Source: Sindora glabra
Taxonomy: Eukaryota; Streptophyta; Magnoliopsida; Fabales; Fabaceae
Direction: 5' to 3'
DNA: 64,000 nt
Assembly (NCBI GenBank): GCA_020226215.1
Contig: CM035234.1
Location: forward strand, 13,544,713-13,608,712
The position numbers and the translations under genes were made by a program. This document shows, piece after piece, positions 62,640-64,000 of the stretch; the first letter of the stretch is position 1; each line of letters starts with the position of its first letter. The notes beneath the pieces are model-generated. The model did no database searches and was not told the DNA's origin. It was given only the letters and a program-made list of their open reading frames with translations.

Positions 62640-64000
62640 ATTACCTCTTTTTTGGAAAGACACCTTATCCTTAAGGTGAAAAGTAAGGAATTATCTCACT
62701 AGTAAGTCATAATTTTCCTAACTAGCTTCTTTAATAGGTTGTTTAGCTTATTGGACTAAAAGTTCATGTGAAGGGACTCCTCCTTCATTAACTTATCAAT
62801 TATCTATAATTTTAGCAATTGTTAAGGTAAGTTCCCAATCAGAGCTAATAGGCAGAGTGGGTAATGGTGCAGAGGGCTACTCCAATAGCAAATTGAAGCA
62901 ATAAAACATGAAAAATGGGGTGGACTTTAGCAAATTTAGGTAAGTTTAGCTCATAAGCAATAAAACCTATTCTACGAATGACTTTATGAGGGCCAAAAAA
63001 CTTGGGTGATAGGTTTTCATACCTCCGCTTGGTAAGAGAATATTGATGGTATGGTTGAGTTTGCAAAAAAAAAAAAAAACATCACTAATATTGAATTGCA
63101 ATTCATATCTCTTTAAATTAACTTGAGCTTTCACTTATGATTGAGCTCGAAGTAAATTATTTTTTAGAACTTTTAGCATATTATTACTAGTTATGAGCTA
63201 TTCTTACAATTAAATAATTTCAATCTCTCCATAGACATAAGGTTAAATGGTAGGAGGATCCCACCTATATACCACTTTAAAAGGTGAGGTACTAGTTAAA
63301 GAATGGAAGCTTGTCTTGAAAGAGTATTCAACCTAATGAAAAAATTTGTATTATGAGTGAGGTTATTCATGTACAAAGCACCTTAAGTAAGTTTCCAAGC
63401 ATTTATTAACCACTTTTGTTTATCCACCAAATTGTGAATGGTAGGCCATGCTTATAGAAAGGTAGGTTTGACTAAGCTTAAAGAGCTTTTGCCAAAAAAA
63501 GCTCAAAAAGATAGCATCCTTATTCGAAACAATTAATTTTAGGATACCATGTAAGGGCATATTTCCCTGCAGAAAATAGAAGCAACCATCTTCGCAGCAT
63601 ATGGGTGAGATAAGGGGATAAAACAGGAATAATTACTAAGATGATCTGTCACAACAAGTATAGTATCCAAGCCACTAGATTTAAAAAGTCCAATGATAAA
63701 GTTAAGTGAAATATCCTCCCATATTTTATTAAAATTAAGTAAAGGTTATAGAAGCCCCATTGGTGCTAAAGTTTGATATTTAGTTTGTTAGTAGACTAAA
63801 CAATTTTATACCTTGACTTAACTTCTTACTTCATTTTAGGTAAAAAATGTTATGGATAAATGTTTCAACATCTTTAAATACCATCTGTGTCCTGTAGTTA
63901 AAGTGTCATAAGACTTAGAAAGGAGTTTCTATCTAGGCATAAGGAGGTTAGTGTTACACTTTTATATTATTAATAAATTAGAAATTATTTTGTAAGAAAG
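62640..64000 (-). pseudogene. Ty3/gypsy chromovirus-type integrase and C terminus, cut by the window edge
   Basis: Integrase joins element DNA to the host genome. On the minus strand, from 64000 down, with stops and indels: a block like DISLDFI in decayed form (about 63690-63720), core blocks near 63520-63640 resembling 'HGIPxxIVSDRD', AYHSQFGGQTKVVNKCLETY (about 63385-63450; the 'HPQTDGQTE' block), TSPFKVVYRWDPPTI (about 63255-63300), a linker NLLRAQSQVK (about 63130-63160), YENLSPKFFGPHKVIRRIG (about 62960-63030) and AKVHPIFHVLLLQ (about 62905-62945). A last piece, SHELLVQ...HLKDKVSFQKRGND (about 62640-62775), matches the chromodomain-type tail that targets chromovirus integrases to chromatin. 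An A-run at 63066-63080 and several stops break the frame. The upstream polymerase lies beyond the window. Confidence 0.75.

Noticed and set aside
62363..62641. 92-codon minus-strand frame as a protein gene
   Set aside because: It lies across the polypurine tract and presumed LTR of the gypsy element and shows no domain.

Overview
The window looks like nuclear DNA of a flowering plant, most likely a eudicot. It is very AT-rich, genes are sparse and intron-bearing, (AT)n and (CT)n microsatellites are common, and most of the sequence is decayed transposable elements. I see no bacterial operons, ribosomal RNA, tRNA genes or CRISPR arrays.

Two genes look intact. At 11289-11792 (+) there is a single-exon RING-H2 protein resembling the BRH1/RHA-type E3 ubiquitin ligases, with a TATA box and a close AATAAA signal. 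At 48681-50050 (+) a three-exon gene encodes a 309-residue WRC-type zinc-finger protein with MRIRK at its N terminus and poly-Ala, poly-Ser and acidic tracts. A third gene, at 21058-23263 (+), once encoded a secreted or membrane protein with two EGF-like domains and one transmembrane segment. It now has no canonical in-frame splice acceptor for exon 2, a TGA exactly where a conserved EGF cysteine is expected, and a one-base phase clash at its last intron. I call it a probable pseudogene.

The rest, left to right: 1-0.9 kb CACTA-like degenerate sequence; 1.0-2.8 kb a Ty3/gypsy gag-protease remnant (+); 2.8-11 kb AT-rich sequence with a triple tandem repeat (8.64-9.75 kb) and foldback elements; RING-H2 gene; 12-20.9 kb foldbacks, a SINE-like copy, a near-identical 333-bp tandem duplication and a nested (AT)43 tract; EGF-like pseudogene; 24.6-25.9 kb a LINE endonuclease remnant (-); 26.57-35.28 kb a structurally complete but apparently non-coding LTR element with about 3-kb LTRs, primer-binding site, polypurine tract and 5-bp target duplication (LARD-like); 35.3-48 kb AT-rich sequence with foldbacks, a 740-bp tandem duplication and a second SINE-like copy; WRC gene; 51.5-55.3 kb a 450-470 bp repeat array; 55.3-56.3 and 60.2-61.4 kb two copies of one AT-rich element; 58.6-60.1 kb a diverged LTR-like fragment; 61.5-62.1 kb a 328-bp tandem duplication; and 62.15-64.0 kb the 3' end of a chromodomain-type Ty3/gypsy element (-) that runs off the right edge.

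The genes do not form a pathway or cluster; they are isolated in repeat-rich DNA. I found no convincing undescribed biological system. The most useful leads are the non-autonomous long-LTR element, the cysteine-to-TGA lesion in the EGF-like gene, and the nested repeat array. All similarity calls are made by eye from motif recognition, without database searches.
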